Assembly (NCBI GenBank): GCA_963725415.1 | Contig: CAVRZY010000143.1 | Span: 1 to 26,551, forward strand | DNA: 26,551 nucleotides | Direction of reading: 5' to 3' | Source of the DNA: CAVRZY01 sp963725415 | Lineage (GTDB): Bacteria; Acidobacteriota; Terriglobia; Bryobacterales; Bryobacteraceae | Shown here: piece by piece, positions 1 through 6,791 of the stretch | Position numbering within the stretch: position 1 is the stretch's first letter | Layout: each line of letters opens with the position of its first letter | Notes under the pieces: model-generated | Told to the model about the DNA's origin: nothing | The model's input: only the letters and a program-made list of their open reading frames with translations | The model's database searches: none | Position numbers and translations under genes: made by a program

Positions 1-630
1 GTCACATCATCTGCAGTGGCAGGCTGAAAAACCAGAGCGGTTGATTCAAGCCGGTAATGCTATCTTATTCACTTCAGCTCTGGCGAAAAATGAATGTTGC
101 CGCAGCCGTAGCCAGCATAGACCGGCCGGTTATCGCTGCCATTAATGGGGATGCACTGGGGCAGGGGCTGGAGTTAGCCTTGAGCTGTGATATCAGGCTG
201 GCTTCAGACAGGGCACGGTTTGGCTTTCCTCAGGTGGCTTCAGGGCTTATCCCGATGGATGGCGGGACACAGCGGCTACCTCGCCTCGTAGGTAAGGGCA
301 AAGCCCTGGAATTAATCCTTACCGCAGAAACAATAAGCGCTGAGGAGGCATTTGAAATAGGGCTGGTCAGTAAGGTAGTTCCTCAGGAGAAATCTGGCTT
401 CCGAGGTTGAGGCTCTAGCCCAGAACATGGCCAGTAAGGCACCCATTGCCCTGAGGTATGTTAAGGAGGCAGTAAATAAAGGGATGGATTTAACCCTTGA
501 GCAGGGGCTTCGTCTGGAGGCTGACCTCTATTTCCTGTTGCATACTACGGCTGACAGGACGGAGGGCATCAAAGCCTTCCTGGAGAAAAGACCTCCCGAG
601 TTCAAGGGAAATAGCTTAAAGGGAGTCTAA
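1..630 (+). pseudogene. Enoyl-CoA hydratase/isomerase (crotonase family), 5'-partial and frameshifted
   Basis: This is a crotonase-fold protein that would hydrate or isomerise acyl-CoA thioesters. The core reads from position 57 through a helix with GLELALSCDIRLAS and a FGFPQVASGLIP stretch. The frame then breaks near 388-395 (GAGAAATCTGG) and resumes from about 394 with ASEVEALAQNMASKAPIALRY to the stop at 630. One extra base restores the frame. The region before 57 also changes frame: CSG-like oxyanion-hole residues lie in one frame and KPERLIQAGNA in another. The catalytic Glu of the first motif is present, but the second catalytic Glu (E164 of rat hydratase) is replaced by Gln in FPQVASG, so the protein may not be a classical hydratase. 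It continues beyond the left edge. The breaks may be sequencing errors rather than real decay. The family call is firm; the substrate is unknown. Confidence 0.8.
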
Positions 631-680
631 GAGAGGCGAAGCCCTCTCAAATGACTCCCTTCCCTTTCAAGGGGAAGGGA
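631..680. repeat. Two intergenic inverted repeats between the crotonase genes
   Basis: Directly after the stop of the first crotonase gene there is a short stem (631-636 with 643-648, GAGAGG/CCTCTC), followed by a longer near-palindrome at 656-680 built from TCCCTTCCC and GGGGAAGGGA. No T-run follows, so a classical intrinsic terminator is not supported. It may be an intergenic palindromic repeat or a processing hairpin. Confidence 0.4.
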
Positions 681-706
681 TACAGGGGATAGGGTTAATA
701 CAATAA

Positions 707-1432
707 ATGAGTGATTTTGAGATAATTATCTACGAAAAGCAGGATGAGATAGGCTATGTTACCCTTAACCGTCCTCAAGCCTTAAATGCCTATAATATTC
801 AGATGAGGGATGAGCTTTATCAGGTGCTGGCGGCGATTAAAGATGACCCTGAGGTCAGGGTAGTGATATTTAAAGGTGCCGGGGAGAGGGCTTTCTGTGC
901 TGGCGCTGACCTGACCGAGTTTCTCACTGCTCCGTCGCCGATAATTGCCCGGCAGGTGCGCTGGGAGCGTGATGTCTGGGGGCTTTTCCTGAGCATTACC
1001 AAGCCGTTAATTGCTGCCCTTCACGGCTATGTTCTGGGTGATGGGATAGAGATAGCCCTGTGCTGTGATATCAGGGTGGCTTCAGAAGATGCCCAGTTTG
1101 GTGTCCCTGAGATGGGGCTGGGCATAATTCCGGCCGCTGGTGGCAGCCAGACCCTACCCCGGGTGATAGGCAGAGCTCAGGCCCTGGAAATGTTGCTGAC
1201 TGGCCGGTGGATTAAAGCTGAGGAAGCCCGCCGGCTGAAACTGGTTAACCAGGTGGTGCCCCGAGGTGACTTGTTGCCGGCGGCTGAGAGGTTAGCCAAT
1301 AAAATTAAGGCTTATAACCCGATGGCAGTAAGCTATGCCAAGCAGGCAATTACCCGGGGGCTTGACCTGAGCCTGGAGCAAGGGCTGGAACTTGAGGCTA
1401 ATCTTGGATATCGATTGTTATTTCGAAATTGA
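707..1432 (+). CDS. Enoyl-CoA hydratase/isomerase family protein
   Basis: This 241-residue crotonase-superfamily protein is likely involved in beta-oxidation or breakdown of a CoA-activated acid. Visible features are the N-terminal VTLNRPQALNAYN signature, the oxyanion-hole segment AFCAGADLTEF (residues 62-72), the second oxyanion glycine region GYVLGDGIEIALCCD with Glu115, and FGVPEMGLGIIP with Glu135. Both catalytic glutamates are therefore present, unlike in the crotonase upstream. The C-terminus ends about 15-20 residues short of the usual ~258, in ANLGYRLLFRN, so the end could be altered by an error or be natural. It lies 76 nt after its paralogue and 66 nt before an acyl-CoA ligase, which fits a small fatty-acid or aromatic-acid degradation cluster. 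Only a weak purine-rich RBS precedes ATG 707. Confidence 0.87.
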   Translation: MSDFEIIIYEKQDEIGYVTLNRPQALNAYNIQMRDELYQVLAAIKDDPEVRVVIFKGAGERAFCAGADLTEFLTAPSPIIARQVRWERDVWGLFLSITKPLIAALHGYVLGDGIEIALCCDIRVASEDAQFGVPEMGLGIIPAAGGSQTLPRVIGRAQALEMLLTGRWIKAEEARRLKLVNQVVPRGDLLPAAERLANKIKAYNPMAVSYAKQAITRGLDLSLEQGLELEANLGYRLLFRN

Positions 1433-1498
1433 GCTAATTTAGGTTAAAACCTCATAGTGGTAAGAAACTAAACTAAAATATACAGGAGGTAAAAGAAG

Positions 1499-2145
1499 AT
1501 GAATACCACAGAGTTTCTCAGTATCGCCAGCAGCGATATGCCCGGACAAGGATGCCATTGTTTTTGAAGGGAAAAGGTATACCTTCAGCCAGCTAAACGA
1601 AAGGGTGAACAGGCTGGGCAATGCCCTGCTAAAGCTGGGTGTACAAAAGGGCGACCGGGTAGCCATGATGCAGGTCAACACCAACCAGTGTGTCGAAGCC
1701 TATTTTGCCGCGGCCAAAATCGGCGGCATTTATGTGCCCTTGAACTTCAGAGCCAAGGGAAACGAGCTTACCTATATGCTCAATACCGCTGAAGCTAATA
1801 CCATCTTTATCGGCGACCGCTATATTGATTTGGTGAACTCGATAAAGCCTGACCTGACTTCAGTAAAGAACTTCATCTCTCTGGATAGCAAGCAGGAGGG
1901 TATGCTGTATTATGAGGATATGATAGCCTCCTCACCGGCCGATGAAATATTCACCGAGATTGGTGATGACGATACCACCATATTGATGTACACCGCCGGC
2001 ACCACTGGCTTCCCCAAGGGAGTGATGCTAACTCACAATAGCTTTTCCATCTATGTACTGGAGAAATGTCAGCCCGCCAGACCCGGAGACAATGGAGAAG
2101 AATATCCTCACCGTTCCTCTTTACCATGTGGCTGGCACTCAGGCG
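1499..2145 (+). pseudogene. Acyl-CoA synthetase / AMP-dependent ligase, N-terminal part, frameshifted and cut off at a junction
   Basis: The gene would activate a carboxylic acid with ATP and CoA. A strong Shine-Dalgarno (AGGAGGT, 1484-1490) sits 8 nt before ATG 1499. The first residues MNTTEFLSIAS are followed by a frame change near 1531-1540, after which the normal ligase sequence CPDKDAIVFEGKRYTFSQL appears. The A3 phosphate-binding motif MYTAGTTGFPKGVMLTH is intact at about 1987-2037. A second frame change occurs near 2064 (GAGAAATGTC), after which the reading frame gives NILTVPLYHVAGTQAMM. The match then stops abruptly at about 2145, where minus-strand protease sequence begins, so roughly the C-terminal 60% of the enzyme is missing. 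The truncation is best explained by a chimeric join. Confidence 0.8.
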
Positions 2146-2792
2146 ATGATGTCAGGATCGTAGCCGGTCTTGTACATGTACTCGAGGCCCAGCAGGTCGG
2201 CTTCGGCTTCGAAACCACGTGAGAATCGCAGGAAGCTGACGGGGATCAGCACACTGGCCGCCTGGCGGATGCCGTAGCCGGTCCAGCCGCCCATGAAGAT
2301 CAGCGGGATGCTGGCGTAATTGGCGATGGTGGCTCGGGAAGCCTGCCGGGTACCGTGGCGCGCCGCTACGTGGGCGATCTCGTGCGCCATCACGCCGGCC
2401 AGCTCCGATTCCGTCTCTGCCTTCATGATCAAGCCGGAGTGCACGAAGAAGAAACCTCCGGGGAGCGCAAAGGCGTTGACCTCCTCGGAGTCGATGACCT
2501 TGATGGTGAAGGGCACCTTGGCGTCGGAGTTGCGGACCAGGTTCTGCCCAATCCGGTTGACGTATTCGGCGATCACCGGATCGTCAACGATCTTGGCCTG
2601 GCGCTCGATTTCCTGCGCCAGTTCCTTGCCCAGCCGGATCTCCTTTTCGAGCGAGTAGACGTTGATGCCGCGGCCGACGTCGCGGTTGCCGATCTCCTCA
2701 GGATCCTTCTTCTTGTCTTTTGCCAGACCCGCGGTCGGGGCCAACCATGCCAGGGCCGCCACCACCGCAAGAGCTGTTGAGAAGCGCCGCAT
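2139..2792 (-). pseudogene. M48 family metalloprotease, exported, C-terminally truncated at the junction
   Basis: This is a zinc-dependent peptidase of the M48 (BepA/YcaL-like) type, probably acting in the periplasm on outer-membrane or misfolded proteins. The start at 2792 (MRRFSTALAV) is chosen because GGAGGTG lies 4 nt upstream on the minus strand. A signal peptide covers residues 1-24 (ending AGLAK). The zinc motif HEIAH is at residues 137-141, and the third ligand region EAEAD at about 195-199. Hydrophobic residues about 160-186 follow the active site. Members normally continue 50 to 250 residues further, but here the frame ends at GYDPDIIA exactly at the composition junction, so the rest is lost or misjoined. 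It is divergent from the aminotransferase. Confidence 0.8.
2140..2160. other. Abrupt sequence junction (probable chimera point)
   Basis: To the left, the plus strand encodes the ligase motif HVAGTQAMM. To the right, the minus strand encodes the end of an M48 protease (YKTGYDPD). Both truncated genes meet around the GATGATGTC tract. Base composition changes visibly from AT-richer on the left to strongly GC-rich on the right. Assembly chimera is the simplest reading; an ancient illegitimate recombination is possible. Confidence 0.6.
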
Positions 2793-2827
2793 CAAACACC
2801 TCCTATCCACCCAGGGGCCTACTTCGC

Positions 2828-2833
2828 ATTATA
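2828..2833 (-). promoter_or_regulatory. Candidate -10 box of the M48 protease gene
   Basis: TATAAT reads on the minus strand at 2833-2828, about 35 nt before the chosen start codon at 2792, inside the divergent intergenic region. No clear -35 was identified. Confidence 0.4.
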
Positions 2834-2878
2834 AACCCAGGCACGCCACACCACCAGCGCCCCCTACCGTGTTTAACG

Positions 2879-2884
2879 TATATT
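2879..2884 (+). promoter_or_regulatory. Candidate -10 box of the aminotransferase gene
   Basis: TATATT lies only 7 nt before the ATG at 2892. If used, transcription would start at or next to the start codon, giving a leaderless mRNA. No Shine-Dalgarno is visible before this gene. Confidence 0.4.
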
Positions 2885-2891
2885 CTCCCTG

Positions 2892-4046
2892 ATGGGTTGC
2901 GCGACATTCGACAAATCTTCCCCAGGCGGCGCCCCCGCTCTCTGGGAGGCCTTCCGGGATCAATTTCCCGTGACGGAGAAGCTGGTGTACCTCAACCACG
3001 CCGGGGTGGCGCCTCTATCGAAGGCGGCAGCCGACGCCATGAAGCACTTGGCGGAGGACGCCTGGCGCTTCGGATCCTACCACTACGATCAATGGCTGGA
3101 AACCTACGAGGGGGTACGCACCGGGGCCGCCCGGCTGATTGGGGCAGGGCGCGACGAGATCGCCATTGTTAAGAACACCTCGGAAGGCATCGCCACAGTG
3201 GCTATGGGGCTGGACTGGCGCCCCGGGGACAAGGTGGTGGGATTCTTGGAAGAGTTCCCGGCCAACTTCTTTCCGTGGAAGCGGCTGGAATCCAAGGGGA
3301 TTCGCGTGGAGTGGCTGTCCATCGCCGATCCCCTGGAGAAGGTCGAGGCGGCCTGCCGGGGGGCGCGGCTGCTGACGGTGAGCTTCGTGCAATACCTGAG
3401 TGGGCGCCGCAGCGATCTGGCGACCCTGGGAGAGATCTGCCGGAGGCAGGGCTGCCTGTTCCTGGTGGACGCCATCCAGGGCCTGGGCGCCTTTCCACTG
3501 GATGTGCGCAAGGCCCGCATCCACGCCCTGGCGGCGGACGGCCACAAATGGCTGCTGGGGCCGGAAGGCTGCGGAATCCTTTACATCCAAAAAGACTTGC
3601 AGGACGCCGTCGAGCCGGTCGAGTTCGGCTGGACCAACGTGCTCCACTACAACGATTACGCCAGCCGTGATATGACGCTGCGGCCGGACGCGGGCCGCTA
3701 CGAGTGCGGGACCCTGAACACGATCGGCTGCTATGGCCTGCGGGCGGCCATCGAGTTCCTGCTGTCGATCGGCGTAGAGCGGATTGCGGGGGAGGTGCAG
3801 GCCCGGGGCGACCAGGTCGCCGAGGGGGTGACGGCGAAGGGCTACCAGGTGCTTGGGAATCGGACACCCGCCAACGGAGCAGGGATCGTCAGTTTTCGCA
3901 AGCAGGGTGTGGACAGCCGCGCCGTGGTGAGCCGGCTCAGGGACCAGGGGATCATAGCTGCGCCGCGGCAAGGCTGGATTCGAGCTTCCCCGCACTTCTA
4001 CATCAGCCCGGAGGACATAGCGGAGCTTATTGCAGCGCTGCCGTAG
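2892..4046 (+). CDS. Class V aminotransferase / cysteine desulfurase-like PLP enzyme
   Basis: This 384-residue fold-type I PLP enzyme of the class V group (SufS/IscS, kynureninase and isopenicillin-epimerase relatives) has YLNHAGVAPLS near the N-terminus, the cofactor-contacting LVDAIQGLGA (Asp193, Gln196) and the Schiff-base lysine K219 in DGHKWLLGPEG. The short arm residues NTSEGIATV (95-103) fit the phosphate-binding region. I see no conserved SufS-type active-site Cys loop near the C-terminus, so an epimerase-like or desulfurase-like role cannot be decided. The gene is complete and ends 11 nt before the holA relic, with which it is convergent; that suggests aminotransferase and holA were direct neighbours before the island arrived. 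Confidence 0.88.
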   Translation: MGCATFDKSSPGGAPALWEAFRDQFPVTEKLVYLNHAGVAPLSKAAADAMKHLAEDAWRFGSYHYDQWLETYEGVRTGAARLIGAGRDEIAIVKNTSEGIATVAMGLDWRPGDKVVGFLEEFPANFFPWKRLESKGIRVEWLSIADPLEKVEAACRGARLLTVSFVQYLSGRRSDLATLGEICRRQGCLFLVDAIQGLGAFPLDVRKARIHALAADGHKWLLGPEGCGILYIQKDLQDAVEPVEFGWTNVLHYNDYASRDMTLRPDAGRYECGTLNTIGCYGLRAAIEFLLSIGVERIAGEVQARGDQVAEGVTAKGYQVLGNRTPANGAGIVSFRKQGVDSRAVVSRLRDQGIIAAPRQGWIRASPHFYISPEDIAELIAALP

Positions 4047-4057
4047 TCCGGGGGAAG

Positions 4058-4265
4058 TCAGCTTGTCAAGCGCAGGATGAAATTCTCTATGACCACCCGG
4101 TCGTCGGGGCGCGCGTCGCGGACGGATTTGTCGGCGGCGGAGATTTTCTTCAGCGCGGCCACGATCTGGGTTTTTGAGAACTGGGAGGCGGTCTGGTGGA
4201 CCTGCTGGGCTCGGGAGAACCACATGGGAATGCCCGGGCGCGGGAAGTGGGCCGGGATTTGCTGC
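4058..4265 (-). pseudogene. Relic copy of the 3' end of holA (left boundary repeat of the island)
   Basis: These 208 bp match 11313-11520, the 3' end of the intact holA, without indels; I count 16 mismatches (about 92% identity). Both end with the same residues, ENFILRLTS, and stop. About nine of the 16 differences change the amino acid (for example Leu to Pro and Glu to Gln), which is what an unselected copy would show. Homology begins at the stop codon and ends abruptly at GATTTGCTGC. Same orientation as holA, so the two form a direct repeat enclosing 4266-11312. Confidence 0.85.
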
Positions 4266-4325
4266 TGCATCCGGTGTCCCCTGCACCCAGACCCACCACG
4301 CCCGGACAGTTCTGAGCCGCGGGCC

Positions 4326-4707
4326 ATGAACCGTCCCAAGCTGGAAGTGGCGGACGTGTTCCGGAAGGTCGAGTGGATGGTCTACGCCAAGCCGCCCTTT
4401 GGTGGACCGGAACAGGTGCTGGAGTACGTCGGACGCTACACCCACCGCGTGGCTATCTTGAGCGATCATCTGCTCCAGATCGAGGATGGCCAGGTGCGCT
4501 TCCGTTGGAAGGACTACCGCCACGGCCACCAGGGTCGCATGCCGGGTGGTCGAGATTCTGGCTGGCATCGACGGGCGCCCGGCCATCACCTACACCTCAC
4601 GACAACGCCACCTCGAGACCCATCCGTGCAGGAGCAAGCTCGGTTGGACCGAGCCAACCGACCAGTGTTGCCGCACTGTCTCATACACCGTCCCGCCAGC
4701 CCTCTGA
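4326..4707 (+). mobile_element. Remnant of an IS91-family (Y2) transposase
   Basis: The segment encodes the typical IS91/Y2_Tnp block: VYAKPPFGGPEQVLEYVGRY followed by THRVAI and FRWKDYRHGHQ (about 4379-4530). The reading frame then jumps to VVEILAGIDGRPAITYTS (from about 4546), the kind of tail found at the transposase C-terminus. The usual roughly 100 residues between these blocks are missing, as is the whole N-terminal half with the catalytic tyrosines. It is therefore a non-functional fragment with an internal deletion. Its last codons run into the repeat that begins at 4693. IS91-like elements move by rolling-circle replication and can drag flanking DNA, which may bear on how this island was built. 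Confidence 0.75.
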
Positions 4708-4798
4708 TCCCGTCCGCTGACACCTCACCGCCTGACGGCCAAGCCTGGAATGGTGGCCGGCTGTCCACCCGGTCGCCCTTGGCGTCCCCCCCGCTGCC

Positions 4799-4827
4799 TT
4801 GACGGAAACTCCACCGCGCGATACAAT
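4799..4827 (+). promoter_or_regulatory. Sigma70-like promoter in module A
   Basis: TTGACG (4799-4804), a 17-nt spacer and TACAAT (4822-4827), pointing into the DUF4410-like cassette. Copy B keeps the same spacing (TTGCCG-17-TACAAT), which supports function. Confidence 0.55.
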
Positions 4828-4857
4828 CCCCACAGGTGGGCGTAGGGCAGCGGTTCA

Positions 4858-4959
4858 GCCCAACTGATCTTTAGCCCCCGGTTGCGGGGCGGAGGCTTCC
4901 TGCCGCTCCTCGGGCTCTGAGCGCCGCAACCGGGAGGCCAAGAATCCTCTGAGATAGGC
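4858..4959 (+). other. attC-like recombination site (module A)
   Basis: R'' box GCCCAAC (4858-4864), a long imperfect stem (GGTTGCGG pairing with CCGCAACC, flanked by TTTAGCC and GGCCAAGA) and a terminal R' box GATAGGC (4953-4959), which departs from the GTTRRRY consensus by one base. Copy B has the perfect GTTAGGC. Confidence 0.65.
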
Positions 4960-5149
4960 GGCTTCGTTTAAGGAAGGAGTCTGAAGAGAGCGAGCCCGTC
5001 AGCCCTACGGACCGCGGAAGGAAATGTTCACCCATACGATTGGGTCAGCGGCTGTAGTCCCTGTTCTGGTTCCTGATTAGGACAGGTGAGACTTGGTGAG
5101 TGTAGGACATACTCGGTATTTTGAAACTCAGAGCATGGAGGGAAGTCGT

Positions 5150-5631
5150 ATGAAACAATGGTTGCTTCTCGTTATCGGCCTAGCGCTCTCGCCGCTGGGT
5201 CTGTCGGCGCAAGAAAAACCCGTCATCGTCGTACAGGTTTTCACCGCTGCACCGGGCGTGGAATGGCCATACGACATGAAAATGATGCAGGCACAAACAG
5301 TGGCTGAGTCAAAGTGACGCTCGGCAAGGATTTCGACATCGTCGCGGAAGCGCCATCGACGGCTCACGGCAACGTCTATAGCCTCGCGGTAGAAATCGCC
5401 GCTTGGCGTCATGGCAACGCGGCCAAGCGTGTTCTTGTTGGCTTCGGCTCCGGCCGCGAGGCTACCGACATTCAGTATCGAGTCACCGATGGATCAGGGA
5501 AGAATGTTCTCGAACGGAAGGATACGATCCGCACCAACTTCTTCTCGCAAGGGGCGGGATCGGTCGGCACGCTCGCGCACCCGATTACCCAGAAGATCGC
5601 CGATCGGATCAAGGCTGCGAAGCTGAAATAA
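5150..5631 (+). CDS. Exported DUF4410-like protein (cassette gene, one frameshift)
   Basis: Function unknown. ATG 5150 opens a signal peptide (MKQWLLLVIGLALSPLGLSAQ), followed by a short conserved-looking region with PVIVVQVFTAAPGVEWPYD. The frame breaks near 5308-5314 (GAGTCAAAGTGACG); one missing base would join it to VTLGKDFDIVAE and then VLVGFGSGREATDIQYRV, GSGKNVLERKD and a C-terminal PITQKIADRIKAAK. The GFGSGR...Y.V pattern and size match the DUF4410 family of small exported proteins. It sits alone between two attC-like sites, downstream of the promoter of module A. A purine-rich stretch (GGAGGGAAG, 5136-5144) could be its RBS. Whether the break is real or a sequencing error cannot be told from this sequence. 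Confidence 0.65.
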
Positions 5632-5728
5632 GCGGCGCCGTTTATCGTGCGAACCGGTCGCTAGCGCCCGTCAGCGTCTTCTGCACCAAACCTGGGCGCC
5701 AGTCCTGCCGGCGCAAAGGAGAGGCGCC

Positions 5729-5801
5729 GCCGAACCAACGTTTGCAGCCAGCGGCGGCTGCCGCGAACCTGAGCCGCCGCGGCTGAAACGTAGCGTTAGC
5801 C
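5729..5801 (+). other. attC-like site after the DUF4410-like cassette
   Basis: R'' GCCGAAC (5729-5735), arms TTTGCAGCC/GGCTGAAA and GCGGCGG/CCGCCGC, and R' GTTAGCC (5795-5801). Together they form a long imperfect hairpin typical of attC. The macB tail fragment starts within the R' box. Confidence 0.6.
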
Positions 5802-5932
5802 GGACCATCGTCACCACTACCTCCATTTTGGTGGCCTTCGGCGTCTCGGTCAGTGTCGGGGTCATCTTCGGCATCTATCCGGCGCTAAAAGCGGCGCGGA
5901 TCAACCCCATCGAGGCGCTGCGGTACGAGTGA
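5798..5932 (+). pseudogene. C-terminal fragment of a MacB/FtsX-type ABC transporter permease, copy 1
   Basis: It encodes only the last transmembrane segment and the family's C-terminal signature (FGIYPALKAARINPIEALRYE, stop 5930-5932). The rest of the permease is absent. It is 135 bp long and matches 7689-7823 with about 12 mismatches, most of them synonymous; the first 54 bases are identical. The fragment begins exactly where the preceding attC ends. Confidence 0.75.
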
Positions 5933-5933
5933 G

Positions 5934-5965
5934 GCGCCGCCGGCTGAGGTCTAATCGAACGTGTT
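5934..5965 (+). repeat. Short repeat after macB fragment, copy 1
   Basis: GGCTGAGGTCTAAT and surroundings match 7966-7997 with only a few differences. Here the repeat directly follows the permease stop codon; in the second copy 142 bp intervene. Confidence 0.6.
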
Positions 5966-6030
5966 ACAGTCCAAGCAGTTGGCGCCCGTCAGCGGCTTCC
6001 CTTCCGTGTTGTGGGGAGGGGGCTGGCTTG

Positions 6031-6360
6031 ATGTGGAAGGCCACAAGCATGAGGATGATCCCCTCTGAGCGCAGGCAGATCGTGGATGGCCGGGGAAGAA
6101 CTTGGACCGTATCAAAGATAGGGTGGGAAGAAGCAGAGGCTGAAGACCTTCGGTTTTGGTACGAAGGACTGACCCCCGAGGAACGTGTTGAGGCCGTTGC
6201 TGACGCGCTGGCAAGCTATCTGAAGACGCGAGGGCTCGATGCCGTCCCGAGATTGCGAAGAGTTCATCGCCGCATTAGAGCCCCATGGGGTGCGCTATCT
6301 GCTGGTGGACGCGCACGCAGTCGCTTACCACGCTCGTCCGCGCGCCACGAAGGACCTTGA
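6031..6360 (+). CDS. Small protein paired with a nucleotidyltransferase (possible partner or antitoxin)
   Basis: No named family is claimed. The conserved-looking part is VDGRGRTWTVSKIGWEEAE, RFWYEGLTPEERVEAVADAL and KTRGLDAVPRLRRVHRRI, a pattern I associate with small acidic proteins encoded next to nucleotidyltransferases. The start at 6031 follows a GGGGAGGGGG tract (6012-6021); internal ATGs at 6049 and 6055 are alternatives. After residue ~77 the sequence becomes low-quality (Arg/Ala-rich) because it runs out of frame through the next gene, whose ATG is at 6239. The true end may be earlier if a base is wrong. The long overlap and the pairing suggest a two-gene toxin-antitoxin-like or regulatory unit carried as a cassette. 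Confidence 0.55.
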   Translation: MWKATSMRMIPSERRQIVDGRGRTWTVSKIGWEEAEAEDLRFWYEGLTPEERVEAVADALASYLKTRGLDAVPRLRRVHRRIRAPWGALSAGGRARSRLPRSSARHEGP

Positions 6361-6745
6361 TATCCTCCTGGATGCCACTCCGAGAAACGCCCGGAGAGCT
6401 CTGGTGGCCTTGCGCTACTTCTTCGGAGGGACTGACTCGGGGTACGCGGTCAAGGACTTGACAGATCCACGGTGGATCATCCAGCTCGGGATCGCACCTG
6501 TCCGCATCGACCTGCTTTCGCAGCTCCCTGGCTGTCCCAGCTTCGAGGAAGCGTGGAAGAACCGAGTTGAAGCTCGCTTTGGGCTTGCCAAAGCTCACTA
6601 TCTGGGACTCGACGACTTGATCCGGGCTAAGGAAGCGGCTGGAAGAGCGCAGGACCGTGCGGATGTGCGCGTCTTGCGGCGAGTCAAGAGCCGGACTCAG
6701 CCAGCCAAGCGTTCCAGCCGACCCGCAAGAAGCACGGGCGCCTGA
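6239..6745 (+). CDS. Nucleotidyltransferase-fold protein (MNT/AbiEii-like)
   Basis: A 168-residue protein of the DNA polymerase beta-like nucleotidyltransferase superfamily. The N-terminus CEEFIAALEPHGVRYLLV leads into AVAYHARPRATKDLDILLD, with the metal-binding pair Asp39 and Asp41, and a third acidic residue is offered by Asp91 in VRIDLLSQ. The usual glycine just before AxAV is Asp24 here (VDAHAVAYH), an unusual change in the nucleotide-binding turn that may reduce activity or be an error. The tail from about residue 150 (SRTQPAKRSSRPARSTGA) overlaps the attC-like site and is probably not conserved. It overlaps the upstream small gene by more than 100 bp, suggesting translational coupling. 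Relatives include AbiEii toxins and MNT antitoxins; the role here is unknown. Confidence 0.72.
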   Translation: MPSRDCEEFIAALEPHGVRYLLVDAHAVAYHARPRATKDLDILLDATPRNARRALVALRYFFGGTDSGYAVKDLTDPRWIIQLGIAPVRIDLLSQLPGCPSFEEAWKNRVEARFGLAKAHYLGLDDLIRAKEAAGRAQDRADVRVLRRVKSRTQPAKRSSRPARSTGA

Positions 6746-6763
6746 GCGCCCAAGTCGTTAGGC
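6704..6763 (+). other. attC-like site after the nucleotidyltransferase cassette (degenerate R'')
   Basis: The right half is typical: CGCCTGAGCGCC followed by a perfect R' box GTTAGGC (6757-6763), very like the site at 10701-10764. The left half (AAGCGTTCCAGCCGACCCG) matches the usual L'' arm, but a clear RYYYAAC box is missing; GCCAAGC occupies its place. Confidence 0.55.
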
Positions 6764-6791
6764 CCCCCGCGAGGATCGGGCGAGGAGTTCT

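Larger units (their letters stand above)
4693..4975 (+). repeat. Promoter-attC repeat module, copy A
   Basis: About 280 bp, closely similar to 8002-8275 (copy B). It starts at CCGCCAGCCCTCTGATCC in the tail of the transposase remnant, contains a sigma70-like promoter (4799-4827) and ends with an attC-like site (4858-4959). Small indels separate the copies in the first 100 bp; the promoter and attC parts align well. Confidence 0.8.

Noticed and set aside
631..680. Intrinsic terminator between the two crotonase genes
   Set aside because: Stems are present but neither is followed by a T-run on either strand.
3015..4589. 524-codon open frame on the minus strand
   Set aside because: It lies antisense to the aminotransferase and across the holA relic, is rich in Pro/Arg/His and has no recognisable motifs. 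It is a GC-rich shadow frame.
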